Positions 1 to 9,862 of a stretch of DNA of 24,168 bases are shown piece after piece. The stretch is taken from positions 1-24,168 of the forward strand of contig JALLAP010000046.1 in assembly GCA_036939355.1 (NCBI GenBank), written 5' to 3'. The translations under genes were made by a program, and so were the position numbers. The notes under the pieces were generated by a model. That model had not been told where the DNA came from. It worked only from the letters and a program-made list of their open reading frames with translations, and searched no databases. Position 1 is the first letter of the stretch, and every line of letters begins with the position of its first letter. The DNA comes from Thalassiosira profunda. Its lineage: Eukaryota; Bacillariophyta; Thalassiosirophyceae; Thalassiosirales; Thalassiosiraceae.

Positions 1-2593
1 GAATTTGAGCCACCTTCTCGTCAGAGTCGTCCAATTCAGCCTCTTGATACTCCTTCCGCAGTCCGTGAATGCTCTTGGCCTCCTTCGCTAGAGCCCGCAT
101 TAAGCATCCGTGCTCCATCAATCGGGCCTCGTACGCCTCCCTGGCCCTGGAGGCTGCGACTCTATCTGCAACAGTCTTTTTCAACAGAAACTCGATCGAC
201 TGGACCTCCTCATTCGATGGGACAAACTGATCCGCTCCTTCCGTACTCTGCCGCTGCGGTTGGACGGCAGGCCTCCTGTGCATCGTTGATTGGCGAACAG
301 ACTTAGACTCGTTCCTCCTCCTGGCTAGCAGCTTCATCAGGTGGCTCTCTGTCTGCTTGAGCTTGTCCGAAAGTTTGGTGCACTGCGCCCTGCTCCTCTC
401 CAGGCCCATCCGGTGCTTGTTCACTTCCGTTTCCATCTTGGACATCTTCCTGTCCGCCTTCTTCTCTCTCCGCTTCAGCGCCTGAATCTCTCGCGTCTTC
501 TGATTGGTGAACTCCCGGTGTTTCGTGGCATCCTCTTTCTGCTTCCTCACGAGGGTCACCTTGGTGTGCTTCAGGTCTTGGATCTTTCGTTCGAGGGCCC
601 GGCCCTTCTGCGCTTCGGCCTCGGCCTGCCGGTACATCTTTTGGTGCCTCCTCGTTTCCGAACGAGCCCGGGCCAGATTCTCCTCAATCTTTTTCAGCTT
701 GCCCTTGATCGCCCGCGAGCAGCCCCGTGTGGGATCGGCCTGCGCCCTCTCCAGCTCTGCCGCCAGCGCCTTCTTCTCGGACTCCAGATCAGAAACATCG
801 CACAAGAGCTGCTCGTAATTGCTGTGGATACTGTGATAAACTTTCAGATGCTCGCGCAGCTGAAGGAGACGACCTTCCTGCGCTTCGATCTCTCCCTCCA
901 CGTCTTCAAGCCGGTCTTGGTCATCACTCTGCTCCTTCTGGAACCTTTGATCGTGTTGTTGGAGCTCCAAGAGCTGGTCAATGATTTGCAAGTCCTCTTC
1001 GGGGTTCACGTCGAGAACCAACTGATCTTTGTCCAGGTCATCAGCGTGAGAGCTTCCTGAGGCGGCTCTCGCAGCCACCGAGCTCAGCCTGGCTGCCGCC
1101 GAGCCGACTTGCATTGACTCCCTGCCACTGCCATTGACGCCATCCGTGCGCCACCCAGACGTTGTCGATATTGGTGGCAGAGCGGAGAGTCGTGGCCCAG
1201 CAGCGTTCGCAGGAGCAGAGTGGGGTCTGGGAATGCTAAGCTCTGAAGAGACGCCTGTCATCTCAGCTGATTTCTCGTCAATTTGTTTCATGTAGGCCAG
1301 TACGTCGTCCCTCTCCAAGAGCTCCTCGTCCACAACACCAATCTGGGCCTTCTCATCATCACCACTTGTCTTCCCATTTGAAAAGCGCTGTTTCACCAGC
1401 TCGCACTTCAGCAAGTTCGTCATCGTCCGCAGCCGCTGCAGCTCCAAGGCCGTGGCGTCCACGTTGCGCGTCGGTGCGTTGCGGATCTGCCTCGCCCTGT
1501 TGGCGTATTGCAGCGTGCTCAGCGTCTCGCTGGCGTTCGTGTCCGAGGGAGAAACGCAGGCGATGAACAGCGTCTGGCTGTTGCCCCCCAGGGCATCGGT
1601 CAGCAGCCGCGTCAGCTTGGACTCGCGATACGGCACGTGTACCTTCTCGCCCTTGGCCAGCTTTTCCTCGTCCGCCAGGGCATTGATGACGTTTCCCAAA
1701 GCGAGGAGCCCCTCGTTAATCTTGATGCCTTCCCGGGCCCTCTCGCCCTGGGCGCCCGTCTTCTTCAGCCGTTCGCTGCCAGCCAGATCCACAAAGGTGA
1801 ATCGGGAGGTGGAGGCCACATCCACCCCATCGGCTCCTCGCGTGGTCTGGTTCAAGCTCACGGCGAACACCGCGTGGCTCCGGCTGGACGTGCAGTTCAT
1901 CAGCGTCGCGGCCGTGGTTCGGTGCAGCTTGCCCGTGTTCAAGACCTCGATGGCCGCGGCATCGTTCTGGACCGGCACTATCTTCAAGCCTTTCACCATC
2001 ACCTCCCCGCCCGCACCCTCCCGGATGGGAAGAGAGGCCCGGGAATCGTCTAGGAGGTCGTGGATGTCCTCTCCGTACACCTCAAGAAACGAGGCCGAGA
2101 GAGAAAAGTCCACCAACGCATCGCCCGCCACCGCCTCAGACGCGCCTTTCTTGGGCGAGCTCAGTGCGGCCCTCTCGGACTCCTCCTTCCGCCGGCTCAG
2201 GTTGGCAAAGATGTCCGCCATGAAGCGGGGAATGAGCCCGTCGCCTTCGTCCAACGCCCCGCCACCCTCCCCGTCTCCCCGCCAGCTGGAATCGGCCCGG
2301 GCCTCAGACCCCATCGTGAAGGTCTTGCCGCTGCCGGTCTGCCCGTACGCCAAAACGGTGGCATTATAGCCACCCAAGAACGCCTCGAGCAACGACGGGG
2401 CCACGTCCTCGTACAGATCCGTCTGCGAGACGCCCTCGTGGAAGACGGAATCGTACGTGAATTTCCTCTTGGAGAGGGAGACGGTCCGGTCGAGGGCGCG
2501 GGCGTCGACGACGGCGCGGCCCCCCTCGGACGCCTCCTTGGGTGCGAGGGGGCGGATGCGGACGCCCACGCGGACGCGGGACGTGGCCGTCAT
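1..2593 (-). CDS. Kinesin-4 family motor protein (KIF4/chromokinesin type), C-terminus cut by the window edge
   Basis: This is a plus-end-directed microtubule motor. Kinesin-4 proteins act on chromosome arms, the spindle midzone or intraflagellar microtubules. The ATG at 2593 opens a frame that stays open to base 1 (864 codons) with no intron. The motor domain fills about residues 5-370. It has the P-loop GQTGSGKT (84-91) after a GGYNATVLAY segment, switch I SSRSH (236-240), switch II DLAGSE (269-274) and a neck ending YANRARQIRN (~365). A Ser-rich linker follows, then a long Lys/Glu-rich coiled coil from about residue 530. Around 670-720 the stalk carries the KHTKVTLVRKQKED...REF pattern that I recognise from KIF4-type stalks, and this decides kinesin-4 over other families. 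The C-terminal cargo or DNA-binding tail lies outside the window, so chromokinesin versus ciliary KIF4/KIF21 roles cannot be separated here. Confidence 0.93.
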   Translation of the reverse strand, partial: MTATSRVRVGVRIRPLAPKEASEGGRAVVDARALDRTVSLSKRKFTYDSVFHEGVSQTDLYEDVAPSLLEAFLGGYNATVLAYGQTGSGKTFTMGSEARADSSWRGDGEGGGALDEGDGLIPRFMADIFANLSRRKEESERAALSSPKKGASEAVAGDALVDFSLSASFLEVYGEDIHDLLDDSRASLPIREGAGGEVMVKGLKIVPVQNDAAAIEVLNTGKLHRTTAATLMNCTSSRSHAVFAVSLNQTTRGADGVDVASTSRFTFVDLAGSERLKKTGAQGERAREGIKINEGLLALGNVINALADEEKLAKGEKVHVPYRESKLTRLLTDALGGNSQTLFIACVSPSDTNASETLSTLQYANRARQIRNAPTRNVDATALELQRLRTMTNLLKCELVKQRFSNGKTSGDDEKAQIGVVDEELLERDDVLAYMKQIDEKSAEMTGVSSELSIPRPHSAPANAAGPRLSALPPISTTSGWRTDGVNGSGRESMQVGSAAARLSSVAARAASGSSHADDLDKDQLVLDVNPEEDLQIIDQLLELQQHDQRFQKEQSDDQDRLEDVEGEIEAQEGRLLQLREHLKVYHSIHSNYEQLLCDVSDLESEKKALAAELERAQADPTRGCSRAIKGKLKKIEENLARARSETRRHQKMYRQAEAEAQKGRALERKIQDLKHTKVTLVRKQKEDATKHREFTNQKTREIQALKRREKKADRKMSKMETEVNKHRMGLERSRAQCTKLSDKLKQTESHLMKLLARRRNESKSVRQSTMHRRPAVQPQRQSTEGADQFVPSNEEVQSIEFLLKKTVADRVAASRAREAYEARLMEHGCLMRALAKEAKSIHGLRKEYQEAELDDSDEKVAQI

Positions 2594-3105
2594 GGTGGTA
2601 AAGCTCAAGCCACGCAAATAGACAAGAGCTCAGCCCAAACCCTGAACCGCCGCGCCACCGAGATTCCGCTGCAATTACTGCTGCCGTGGTGCAAGCGAGG
2701 TGACGCCTCAGCCTGCTTCAGCCTCCCAAACCGCCGCGCCACCGAGATTTCTGCTGCCGCTCCTCGTCTTCCGGCCCACGTCGCCGCGGTTGCTGTTACG
2801 AACAACAAACGCCAACGACATTTTCAAGCGGCCAGCGTACCTATCATATGTACGTTGTACTGATTCGGGAGAGAGCAGAGCCCTGGCGAGCAGAATAGGT
2901 ATCGTATGTAGCCCTGCGGAGGGTGCTGCTGACAGCAAGCTGGGGCAGGCCAGACTCGCCTCAAGTATGTTTGCAATAAACACATCAGTTATGAGTAGTT
3001 GTGCCTTTGCAAGTTCGCTTCATCCTCCAACAACCACAACAAAACATCACGGCGCATCCCGAACTCTGGCGACGGGCCTTCAAGCCTCTTCCTTTCCGCA
3101 CGCTT
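2594..3105. other. Intergenic region with a short duplicated segment
   Basis: This 512-nt stretch lies between the stop of the glycosyltransferase gene and the kinesin start, both on the minus strand. It should hold the former's 3' UTR and the latter's promoter. A 21-bp exact direct repeat lies at 2645-2665 and 2729-2749 (84-bp period; core CCGCCGCGCCACCGAGATT), and both copies are followed by CTGCTGCCG. A second, looser pair is TACCTATCATATGTA (about 2838) against ATAGGTATCGTATGTAG (about 2895), roughly inverted. No convincing gene is seen; the short frames here are repeat- and composition-driven. Confidence 0.5.
2645..2749. repeat. 21-bp direct repeat pair
   Basis: Two identical 21-bp copies at 2645-2665 and 2729-2749, just upstream of the kinesin start codon, with partial similarity continuing downstream (CTGCTGCCG). 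This looks like a small local duplication in the kinesin promoter or 5' UTR. Function is unknown. Confidence 0.7.
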
Positions 3106-4386
3106 TCATTGTGACTTTGGTTGCGGGCTCCACTTCGGCGTCTGGGCGTGCGACTTTGTAAACTCCAACATGTGCCGCGGAGTCTGGTTGTGGCAGGTCA
3201 CCGACGTCAATTTGCACGAGTCCGTCCGGCACTTGCTCGCCTTGCGCGGCACGATGTTCTGCAAACTTGCCCCCGAATAGTTGGAGATCATGTACCCCAC
3301 GAGCCAGTCGGAGTGCATGCAAAAGTTCTGCAATCCGGCATATTTGTAGAACACTTCCAGCACTGAGTCTCCGGACTGGAACACCGCGAGCTCGCCCACT
3401 TTGTTTTCCCGCAGGGCGGCGCAGACGTGTTGCAGGTACGGGCTGTCCTTCTGCCGTTCGTCGCAGTGGATTGGCTGGGTCAATTTTTGCAACGCATCCT
3501 TGTTAAAGACGGTTCCAAAGCCGCCAAAGGGGAGGGCGAAGCCCCGAAAAAGGTTGAAGACGCATCCGCCGTAGACGAGCGGGCTGTCTTTGCCCGTTGC
3601 TTTCGCCATCAACTTTTCCAGCAGATCGACATCCACCGAAGTATCATCGTCCACAAGTAGCAAAATGTCCGGCAGTCGGACTCCTTCGGCCCCATACTTG
3701 GACTGCAGCCACCCCAGCGCCCGCCCCGGCCTCCGCTGCGCGCAGAACCACCCCGGCTGGCGCAGCCGCTCCTCCAAGCTCACGCCGCTCGCGACTCCGA
3801 AGTGGCTCCTCCGAAACGTTTCGTACTTTGGCTCCCACCCCATGGGATTCGAACAAGTGTCGTAGTAGGAACGCAGGTCGGCCTCGGTCATTTGGGGACA
3901 GCCGAGGGCGAAGTCCTGCCGTTCGGTGACCCCCCAGAAGTGGCGGACGTTGACGTGGGACGCCCAGGTTTCCAATTGCGCGGTCAGCTTAAGCCAATAT
4001 GGAAGTCGAGATTTGCAATTGTACGAAGTGAGACATCATTCTGCGACGAACACAAGATGTGAACACCCAGGAGAAGAATCGATACTCACATACTCCACTC
4101 GCGTCTCCGAGCCGATGCTAAGCACATCGATCACCAACTTGCCGCCGCCGCCCTCGTCCGGCCTTTCCCGAAAGATCGACGGCCCGGCGTTCTTCAGATG
4201 CAGCAACTGCGGCTCGTGCTGCAGCACGTATCGAGGTGTCTCCGACTTTGGATCGTGAAACGTCGCCAGCTGGAGGCGGCGACGAATTTCCGAGGCGGAG
4301 GGCGCGTCCGAGGAGAGGGTGCGGACGAGCAGGCAGCCCGACCAGGCGAGCGCGGCCGCGGCGAGGAGGAGCTTGCGATTTGACAT
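3106..4386 (-). CDS. Fringe-like / GT31-type glycosyltransferase, type II membrane protein, two exons
   Basis: This is a probable Golgi glycosyltransferase of the Fringe/beta-1,3-galactosyltransferase (GT31) group, which transfers a sugar from a nucleotide-sugar donor. Exon 1 runs from ATG 4386 to 4090 and exon 2 from 3987 to 3106. The 102-nt intron (donor GTGAGT, acceptor TTAAG) is phase 0 and joins ...TRVEY to LTAQLETWASHV, giving about 392 residues. Residues 5-25 form a hydrophobic signal anchor. The catalytic-type metal-binding motif is LLLVDDDTSVD (DDD at 212-214), followed by a Gly/Phe-rich YGGCVFNLFRGFALPFGGFG segment matching the Fringe core after DxD. Several cysteines in the C-terminal third may form disulfides. 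The acceptor substrate cannot be told from sequence. The acceptor site rests on frame and family fit and is not backed by transcript data. It is divergent from the ORC6-like gene, with a 258-nt gap. Confidence 0.8.
3988..4089 (-). other. Intron of the Fringe-like glycosyltransferase gene
   Basis: On the minus strand the donor is GTGAGT and the acceptor is TTAAG followed by CTGACC. It is 102 nt, phase 0. Splicing joins the N-terminal anchor exon to the catalytic exon without frame change; without it exon 1 reads into a stop at 4036. Confidence 0.7.
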
Positions 4387-4644
4387 GGCACAATGTGTGC
4401 TCGGCAGCGACGACGGCGCCGAAGATGTGGGGCGACGGGCGCCGAGCTAGCGCAATGGAGGACAAGGGCGGCGAGGGTTGTGGCTGGGAAGGCCACTTGC
4501 TTCCAATCCAGCCGTGATTTGGGGTCATTCTTCTCAGTGCGTCTTTTGTCTTTTCTCCGTCTCCCGCGCGCCGCCTGCGCCAGGCTACTCAGCCGGCCAC
4601 ACTCCTGCTCCTCCTCCCCCTCCGCCTCCGCGCGCCCCCACAAG
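4387..4644. promoter_or_regulatory. Divergent promoter region, glycosyltransferase / ORC6-like
   Basis: These 258 nt separate two divergent start codons and must contain both promoters and 5' UTRs. An ATG-less open frame extends the ORC6 frame upstream to about 4393, but its Arg- and Ser-rich translation looks like non-coding GC-rich sequence. No TATA box or other element could be identified with confidence. Confidence 0.4.
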
Positions 4645-5907
4645 ATGAAGACCGCCAAGCAGCCCCGGGGCCCCATCGACGCGGCCCTCGCCCGCCTCCC
4701 CGCCGACCTCCTCTCCCGCCTCCTCGGCTCGTCCTCTCCACAGGATCCGGCCGCCCTCCGCCGCCGCGCCGCCCTCGCCTCCGACGGCGACGAGGTCCTG
4801 AGATTCCTCAAGGCGAAACGGGCGAAGCTCGGACCCCCCAAACACGACACGACGGTGGCCCGGGCGGTGCTGGCGATTGATTATCTGGGCCGGAATGCGC
4901 CCGATAATGGCGGGGGATATTGCAGGACGACGGTCCCGGCGGCGGCGCTCGCCAAGGCGGCGGGGCTGGGGCAGAAGAAGGGGGAGCTGCAAAAGTTGGA
5001 GCAGATGCGATCAGTGCTGGCGTCGTATTTGGACGGGACGTCGATCGGGAGGAAGAGCCGAAGGGGCGGGCAGGGGGGTGGGGGCAGGCAGAGGGGATGG
5101 AAGCGCGACGCCTCGTCCCTGAAGTCTGGTGCTGCCGCGTCGTCTGCTGAATCAAGACAGACGGTGCACCCATCGGACCTAATGCGCGATATGTGCATTC
5201 GGCTGGGCCCTGTGATTCCAGATGCAGAATACGCAACATCTTATGCCACGAGGCTGTTGGAAACACTGGCCAATATGGATGGTAGTGAGAAGCAGGCCGC
5301 CTCGAAGAGGAGGCGGTTCTCCAAGCATGAACTGAGAAGGGACATGGAACGGCACCGAGAGTACTACGAGGCTGTCTGCTTCTACTTGGCCGTGAAGAAG
5401 AGCGAGGGGGAGAGTGCCCAATTGCTGAAAAAGGCTGCTAAGAAGCCTCCTGCAAAGAAGGATGCGAAAAAGGATGGCAAGTCGGCGTCGCGTAAAGAGG
5501 AAGAAGGAGATAAAGATGCAGTTGCAGACGGCGAGGAGGAAGAAGACGCAGACGAAGAGCGAACTCTCAGTGAGGCAGACATCATCTCTGCGGCCAATCT
5601 GCTGGAGGGAACGTTCAGAACCGTTCTTGACTACGTCAAAGAGTGGACTGTGGGATTAACGATCGAAGTCCTACCCGACAAACCGCAAGCCGCCGAGCCA
5701 CCCAGAGCCCTTTTCCAGGTGGCCAATGCAACAGTCGAGGGTGCTGTCGCATCAAAGACGGAACCGATGGAGAGCCCGTTCGAGCAGTGGAAGCGCGCCG
5801 TGTTGCGGGAGGCCAAGGCGTCCGCGATGACAAAAATGGACGGAAAGGAATCGAGGGATTGGAGGACGGTTGCGGCGGACGAGGTACTCCGGAAGGCTGG
5901 GTTGTGA
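4645..5907 (+). CDS. ORC6: Origin recognition complex subunit 6-like protein
   Basis: ORC6 is the TFIIB-fold subunit of the origin recognition complex that helps load MCM at replication origins in the nucleus. The chosen ATG (4645, context ACAAGATGA) gives 420 residues, longer than usual for ORC6 (about 250-290). Residues ~50-135 (LRFLKAKRAKLG...ARAVLAIDYLG...ALAKAAGL) fit the first cyclin-like repeat. Residues ~175-270 (MRDMCIRLGPVIPD...YYEAVCFYLAVKKS) fit the second. A Lys/Glu-rich low-complexity insert follows (about 255-310). The C-terminus has FEQWKRAVL (379-387), like the conserved aromatic-xx-Trp-Lys motif by which ORC6 binds ORC3. These matches are from pattern recognition; sequence identity is low, so a generic TFIIB/cyclin-fold protein remains possible. 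The Gly/Arg-rich linker near 5063-5096 is encoded by a G-run tract. Confidence 0.6.
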   Translation: MKTAKQPRGPIDAALARLPADLLSRLLGSSSPQDPAALRRRAALASDGDEVLRFLKAKRAKLGPPKHDTTVARAVLAIDYLGRNAPDNGGGYCRTTVPAAALAKAAGLGQKKGELQKLEQMRSVLASYLDGTSIGRKSRRGGQGGGGRQRGWKRDASSLKSGAAASSAESRQTVHPSDLMRDMCIRLGPVIPDAEYATSYATRLLETLANMDGSEKQAASKRRRFSKHELRRDMERHREYYEAVCFYLAVKKSEGESAQLLKKAAKKPPAKKDAKKDGKSASRKEEEGDKDAVADGEEEEDADEERTLSEADIISAANLLEGTFRTVLDYVKEWTVGLTIEVLPDKPQAAEPPRALFQVANATVEGAVASKTEPMESPFEQWKRAVLREAKASAMTKMDGKESRDWRTVAADEVLRKAGL

Positions 5908-6034
5908 GGCGTTCGACGTTCTTAGAAACAAAAAAACTATCCAAGGCAGGATGTGCAATAATCGTACAACTGATGCCGGCGCTATCCGCCACCACAGCGT
6001 TAGGTCGAGGACTATGTAACCTAGAGCGCACGGC
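5908..6034. other. Short convergent 3' intergenic region
   Basis: These 127 nt lie between the convergent stops of the ORC6-like and Nup133-like genes. They contain an A-run (AAACAAAAAAACTAT, about 5926-5940) but no clear AATAAA on either strand. Confidence 0.4.
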
Positions 6035-9000
6035 TCAATTCGCTGCAACGACAATTTCTGCCGAAAGCGTCAGCACGTTGGCCAATTCGGACCCGTCGGA
6101 TCCCATGGAATGCATGGCCCGAGTTCTCACTGCGTCGCTGAGGAATCCTACATGTTGCATCTTCCCACCGGGAGGCGAGGTCGTCACATAATCGAACATA
6201 ACACCAACAAAGCCGGTGCCCTCAACACGCTGAATGAGTTCCTCCTCATCCATACCACCCACCGCTTGGTTGTTTTCCTTCGCAACACTCTGCCACGTGT
6301 GGATGTCAGCCTGGATGATCTCACGCCAAACAGCCGATGCATCCTCCGCCATTGTTTCGATCTGTTCAAGGAGCCTTGCAGACGCGATCGCCAATCCGCA
6401 GATTCCAAACCGCTTGATCTCGTCAACATCCGTGGCAGACTGGATCTTTTCGCAAGCAAGCCTGAGAAGGTCATAGGCTGGCAAGGCAATTTCGTCACCC
6501 AACTCTGTGTCCTCTTGGAGAATCCTCTGCGCCGAAATGAGCGTCAGGCTGCTTTCGATCAGAGCACTCCTCTGGCTTGCCACAGAATGATTGGAGCTCT
6601 TTGCGCTGGCCAGTTTGTTTGACAGCTTGGCAAGGCTCATGTCAACGTCTTTCTCCCACAGCCCCATCGATCCATCGTCGGGAGAGGCCTGGCCGAGCAA
6701 GCCCACTGTTGCTTGTTCGTGCGCACCCACGCGGAGATGTTGCACCCACGCCATGTCGGACAGTCTGCCGTCGTTGCGGACGTAGCGCATCAAATCGTGA
6801 GGGCAATTCTTGCCCAACTCGAAGACTTCTGGGTACATTTCGCGATCGGCGTACCAACGGAACACGTACGCGCAGAAGGGAAGGCCCGTGCGATAATCCG
6901 GCGATTCGTGGAGGTGAGCGTTCGGCGAATCGACCGCGGCGTTCGACAACATTGGCCGAAGATCGTACCGCTCGTCGGGCTCCTTGTCACAGAACGGCCC
7001 GCGGTGCATCCAGCTCCCTCTGTGGTCGTGGCAGATCTGCACAATGCCCTCGAAGAAGGAGTGCGCGAGGCTCGTTTGCAGCGCGGCGAGGTCGTCGCCG
7101 TCGTCGTTCGCGTATTGCCGTAGGAGGGGAACGGCCAGGATCTTGGTTTCCTCGTACGATTTCAAGGCATCGGCGTTGTCCGGCATGCGCTGGACGGCGT
7201 CCTTGTGGCCGGACAGGGCGGCCGCTGCGAGGTCGGCCACGCACTGCTGGAGGGCGGTCTGGTCGGCGTCCATGTCCGCACTGGACGATAAGACGGAGTC
7301 GCCACTCTGGAGGATGGACTGCAGCTGAGAAATCAGCACGTCCAGCACGTCCGTCGACGATGTCCACGGCGAGTGGGAGCCGGGAGTAGAGGAGGGGGTG
7401 CTCGGGATGTCGTACAGGGGGCCCGATTCGTCCTGCCTGTATTGGAGGGCCTGATTGATGCCCCGGCAGACGGAGGAGGAGGTGAGAAGGAGCAAGTCCC
7501 TCCCAGGTGCAGCGCCATCAGCCGCCAGTTGCTGCAACCTCGCCCAGGAACTGGTAGGAAGCGCCGACACATCTTCGGACGCGCCCTCCGTGGCACCCGA
7601 CACGACCAGTCGGAGGTTGGTCAGCTCGCTGCGCCTCGCATCGTCTCCGGCGGAGGCTTCCGCCTTGGAAAAATACGCCTGGATGCCGGTCAACAGGGCC
7701 CGCGCGGCGGTGATCATCTCCCCGTGATCCCTCAGCGCCATCCTGCCACTCAGCGACACCCGTCGATAGGCTCCGCCGTGGGCCAGGAAATTGATGAATT
7801 CCTGGTGCGAGGAGAGCTTGTCGCGAAGCACCGTCACCGGGCTCGACGCCCGGGGCGAGAATGGCGACGCGCCGCCGCTCGAAGCTGCGCAGGCGTACTC
7901 CCTCGAGGCCAACACGACCGCCGCCGAGAGGACGTACGAGGGACAGCCCCCGACCGACGGGGGCATCACTGCGCGGGCCGAGCCGGCGCCGCCTCCTTCC
8001 TTGATCTTGACCACGTATTGGCGGAAGGCCGACATCAAATGCGACTTGATGGTCAGCACTGCTTCGTCTTTCATGAGCGCCTCGTCCAGTCGGCCCCCCT
8101 CTTCCGTCGATGCGTCCCGCGCGCCCTCCGATGCGGACGCGAGGGCGGGAAAGCGGACCGTCGCCCCGCCCAGGACGCCGGTCGACGAAAGGAACACGCT
8201 CCCTCCCGTGAGCGGATCGTAGCTCACCGTGTTCCGGAGGACCCAGGGAACGACATTGGAGGTCAGGTCCATATCCTTGGTCCGCGGGAGCGATGCTGGC
8301 TGTCCCGCCACCGCCGGGAAATTGACCACGGACACAGTGACCGGATACGGCTGCCCTCCCTCCCCGTTTGTACCCTTGGGTCCCATCACGAGGTAGGCCG
8401 TTACTCCGCCCAGATCCCCATCATCGACCTCGGCCGCCGCCAGTCCCGCGCACTCCAGGCCTCCGTGCCGCGCGACGCTCTGCCCCGAGTACCGATCCAG
8501 CCACGCCGCGTCCACCATGCGGGGCTTGTTGCCGTCCAACGCAATCCTCGCAACGTAAATGCGCGCTGCCGCGGCCGCGCCCTCCCTCTCGATCCGCACG
8601 GCCAGCAGCAACGCACTTCCATCCCGGGCGAGCGAAGGCTCCGCCACCATGTCAATGTTGGTGTATCCCTCCAACCCCTCCCGCGCACCGCTGGCGTTGG
8701 CCAGGCCCTCCAACTCCAGCGTCCCATCGGCCAATCGCGGAAAGAGATCGGTCCGCGACACATATCCCTCCCCGCCCCCTCCGCGGCCGTCGGTGCCCGT
8801 GGAGAGGGACACCCGCCACTCCCTCAGGACCAGCGACGAGCTCAGGGACAGGGCGCCGGTGCGCGCGCCGTGCAGCTCGGAGAGGCGCCGCTGCTTCATG
8901 GGGCTCGTCGAAGGGCCTTTGGTGGTGATTTTGGAGCTCCCCCATTCGTTGACAGGAAGGGGCACCAGCGCCGCAATGTCCTCGGTGGAACCGTCGGCTC

Positions 9001-9862
9001 CCTCCTCCATATCATCCGCCCGGCGAGCCTTCTTGGCCGGGGTGGTCAAGTAATTCCACAGTCCCCCCACGATTCCCGTCTCCTCCTCCTCATCGCTCCC
9101 CAATGCATCGCCCGCCACTTTGTCCGCCTTGACCAGCTTGGCGCTGCAAGAGAATGGACGTGACAGTGAGCGTTGGCCAAAGGCAAGAGATGCAAACCAA
9201 AACCATCAGACGAAGCGAACTCACTGCAAAGTCAACGGCCGGGCGGTCTTGTAAATCTTCCACACCCTCCCCCAGTCGGTGGAAGCGAGGAGCCACGCGT
9301 CCCCGCCGCCCCCGCCCGCCGCGGGGACCAGGGCCGTCAATGCCTCCCCGTCCCCGAGCCGGAGGCGGACGGAGGCGTCGCACTCGGGACTGTCCTTCGG
9401 TCCCCGGACCGACGACAGGACCCACGCCGCCACCACCCCCGTCGCGGGGGAGGCGGCGTACACGTGGCGGAGGGCCCTTCGTCCGCTTGCTAAGGCGTCG
9501 TCCGGCCCGACGCACGCCACGAGCAACTCGCGAGTGCCATCGGACGCAGTGCCCGGGATGTGCTCGGGGTGCACCAACCGCAAACACGGGCCGGGAGGGG
9601 CGGCCAACTCCTCGTTGGGGGTTTGGGTGGCGTGCTCCCACACCGCCACGGCGCATTCGTCGTCTGCGCCGTGGGAGAGGAGGAAGGAGAGGCCGGAGCC
9701 GTGGTGGTCCACTTTCCCGCGGAAAGACGAGGCGCGCGGCGAGATGTCGGAGCCGTCTTCGCCGCCCAAAAATTCGTGGATGGTCTGGGGGATGACGCCC
9801 ACGACGTTGGCGGCGGCGAGGCCGTCGTGAGCCCCGCTGGGGAGGAGACTCCGCTCGACCAT
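6035..9862 (-). CDS. NUP133: Nucleoporin Nup133-like (Y-complex scaffold), two exons
   Basis: Nup133 is a scaffold nucleoporin of the Y (Nup107-160) complex that coats the nuclear pore membrane. Exon 1 runs from ATG 9862 to 9225 and exon 2 from 9143 to 6035. The 81-nt intron (GTGAGT ... TTGCAG) is phase 2, giving 1248 residues, close to the family's ~1150. The N-terminal half (about 1-560) is rich in Gly/Ala beta-strand-like segments such as AWLLASTDWGRVWKIYKTAR, as expected for a beta-propeller. A Gly/acidic linker with WNYLTTPAKKARR follows the splice site. The C-terminal half is helical. Its segment FEGIVQICHDH...FCAYVFRWYADR (FRWY at 974-977) ...LMRYVRN...MAWVQHLRVGAHEQATVGLLGQA matches the alpha-solenoid signature of Nup133, including short chains of repeated Leu/Ala helices after it. 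Nup155 is the main alternative but lacks this FRWY block in my reading. It is divergent from the SET-domain fusion gene. Confidence 0.8.
9144..9224 (-). other. Intron of the Nup133-like gene
   Basis: This 81-nt intron has donor GTGAGT (exon ends TTGCA), a pyrimidine-rich tract and acceptor CTCTTGCAG. It is phase 2. Splicing restores one frame: ...RPLTLH-AKLVKADKVAGD. Unspliced exon 1 would stop at TGA immediately after TTGCAG. Confidence 0.85.

Noticed and set aside
1452..2369. 305-codon and other plus-strand frames in the first 2.6 kb
   Set aside because: Antisense to the kinesin-4 motor domain, whose motifs on the minus strand are unambiguous.
2700..2760. Similarity of GCCTCAGCCTGCTTCAGCCT to a primate-type SINE
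   Set aside because: Short and low-complexity; no SINE body, A-tail or target duplication, and the genome is not vertebrate-like.
4393..4644. Upstream extension of the ORC6-like frame
   Set aside because: The extra 84 residues are Arg/Ser/Pro rich and overlap the divergent promoter; ATG 4645 has a better context and starts the plausible protein.
7373..9163. 596-codon plus-strand open frame
   Set aside because: It is exactly antisense to the Nup133-like exons, has Arg/Pro/Gly/His-rich noise composition and crosses the intron; a shadow of GC-rich codon use.
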